Below, piece by piece: positions 63,279 through 64,000 of a stretch of 64,000 nucleotides of DNA; within the stretch, counting starts at the first letter, position 1, and each line of letters starts with the position of its first letter. Below the pieces are notes generated by a model. That model worked only from the letters and a program-made list of their open reading frames with translations, was not told the origin of the DNA and did not search any database. The position numbers and the translations under genes were made by a program. This stretch comes from Glossina fuscipes (lineage: Eukaryota; Arthropoda; Insecta; Diptera; Glossinidae): positions 28,101,511-28,165,510 of the forward strand of contig NW_023998414.1 in NCBI RefSeq assembly GCF_014805625.2. Reading direction: 5' to 3'.

Positions 63279-63830
63279 TTAATCAAAATATTTTCCATCA
63301 TTTTTTACAACTGGCTATAACTGCTACTGGCAACATGGCGATACCGTGTTATTGGTTTGGAAACGATCCAATCATTGACCCATTCTTGCAATTCTTCTGC
63401 ATTTCGAATCCGTGTGCTAGCCAGGCCATGCTGCATTGATCTGAACAAATGGTAATCACAAGTCGCAATGAGCGATTTGGGGAGAACGCTGGGTGCAGCA
63501 AAACTTCACATTCGAGCTGCAACGATGTACCCTTGACAACTCTTGTAACGTGTGACGGAGCGTTTTCATGCAAGAAGGTCGTCTTTGCGTCGGTTAACCG
63601 CTATTGCGGGTCTTTTGTATGCCACAATACATCGTTCAGTTTGCTCAATGGAAGTCGGTTAAACATCTGCGGTAACAGTTTCATTCGGTTTTAGCAACTC
63701 GTAATACACCACACTACCTACTGATCCCACCATATATGCACAACAAAACTTTATGGCCAGACATATTTATTCGCTTCAATATCGATTTTTATGGCTCTCC
63801 TGGACTAAACCACGCCTTTTTACGCTTGCA
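63279..63830 (-). pseudogene. Mariner-family transposase pseudogene, frameshifted
   Basis: Remnant of a DD34D (mariner) transposase, the enzyme that cuts and pastes mariner elements. Reading the minus strand across at least three frames gives the family landmarks in order: KRKKAWFSPGEP, then GHKVLLCI, then HIWWDQ and YYELLKPNETV, then HENAPSH, then DYHLFRSMQHGLA, then EWVNDWIVSKP, and the terminal NDGKYFD followed by TAA at 63279-63281. Landmarks change frame around HIWWDQ, and an insertion of about five bases separates FSP from DYHLF. In-frame stops also occur in the central part. The second catalytic Asp, normally in HDNA, is Glu here; the third (DYHLF) is kept. The N-terminal DNA-binding half and the first catalytic motif (TGDE) were not found, and no terminal inverted repeats were recognised. 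Dead copy of a once mobile element. Subfamily not determined. Confidence 0.9.
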
Positions 63831-64000
63831 AGCAGCGATGGAAAGCAATGGATGTGAAAAATGCAATTTTGAGCGTTCCATGATTAGTGCCCGTATGCAT
63901 TGAGTAACTCAATAATACTAAATGAAAAACCGTTATTTGACATAGAGAAAGATCAAAATCATCGAATTTAACCGTTATGTATATTAATACTTTGCTTCAC
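63831..64000. other. Flank of the mariner remnant
   Basis: AT-rich; should hold the transposase N-terminal half if the copy were complete, but only a short open stretch continuous with KRKKAW is seen and it lacks the TGDE motif. Confidence 0.4.

Overview
The window looks like nuclear DNA of a higher fly (Diptera, Cyclorrhapha; an acalyptrate such as a tephritid fits, but the species cannot be read from the sequence). It is roughly two-thirds A+T by eye, full of long A/T homopolymers, (TA)n, (CA)n, (CT)n, (CAA)n and (CATA)n microsatellites, and carries decayed transposons with fly-type signatures: DINE-1/INE-1-like elements, a mariner transposase corpse and an RTE-like LINE fragment. Two runs of exactly 100 N (24295-24394 and 37906-38005) are scaffold gaps.

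Only one gene can be named with confidence: an intact, intronless mitochondrial thioredoxin on the minus strand (42995-43420). Most of the other 63 kb is non-coding, either intergenic or inside very large introns. Weak exon candidates are a signal-peptide-like first exon with a good donor (56113-56212), a 59-codon ORF with coding-like composition (46283-46462) and an exon-like CAA/AAC-rich block (7589-7696). All three are speculative.

Layout. 1-3.4 kb: AT-rich non-coding. 3.4 kb: first DINE-like fragment. 3.6-11.7 kb: microsatellite-rich non-coding DNA. 11.7-12.3 kb: a long degenerate pyrimidine-rich tetranucleotide tract. 16.2-19.3 kb: one DINE-like fragment, a compound CT/GT microsatellite, then a full-length dimeric DINE-like element. 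22.8 kb: tRNA-like SINE head. 24.3 kb: gap. 31.6-33.9 kb: two dimeric DINE-like elements in head-to-head orientation. 37.7-38.0 kb: a T16/G14 run and the second gap. 38.2-39.0 kb: RTE-like LINE fragment. 43 kb: thioredoxin gene. 44.2-44.6 kb: tRNA-like element and DINE-like fragment. 46.7-47.9 kb: two DINE-like fragments in opposite orientations. 47.9-62.9 kb: mostly featureless AT-rich DNA with microsatellites. 63.3-63.8 kb: mariner pseudogene.

I do not see a new multi-gene system. The most informative structure is the DINE-like family. Its copies share a two-part body, similar internal Pol-like tracts and matching short inverted ends (TTTTATACC...CACC at one end, GGTG...GGTATAAAAG at the other), and four copies in this window can be aligned by eye.
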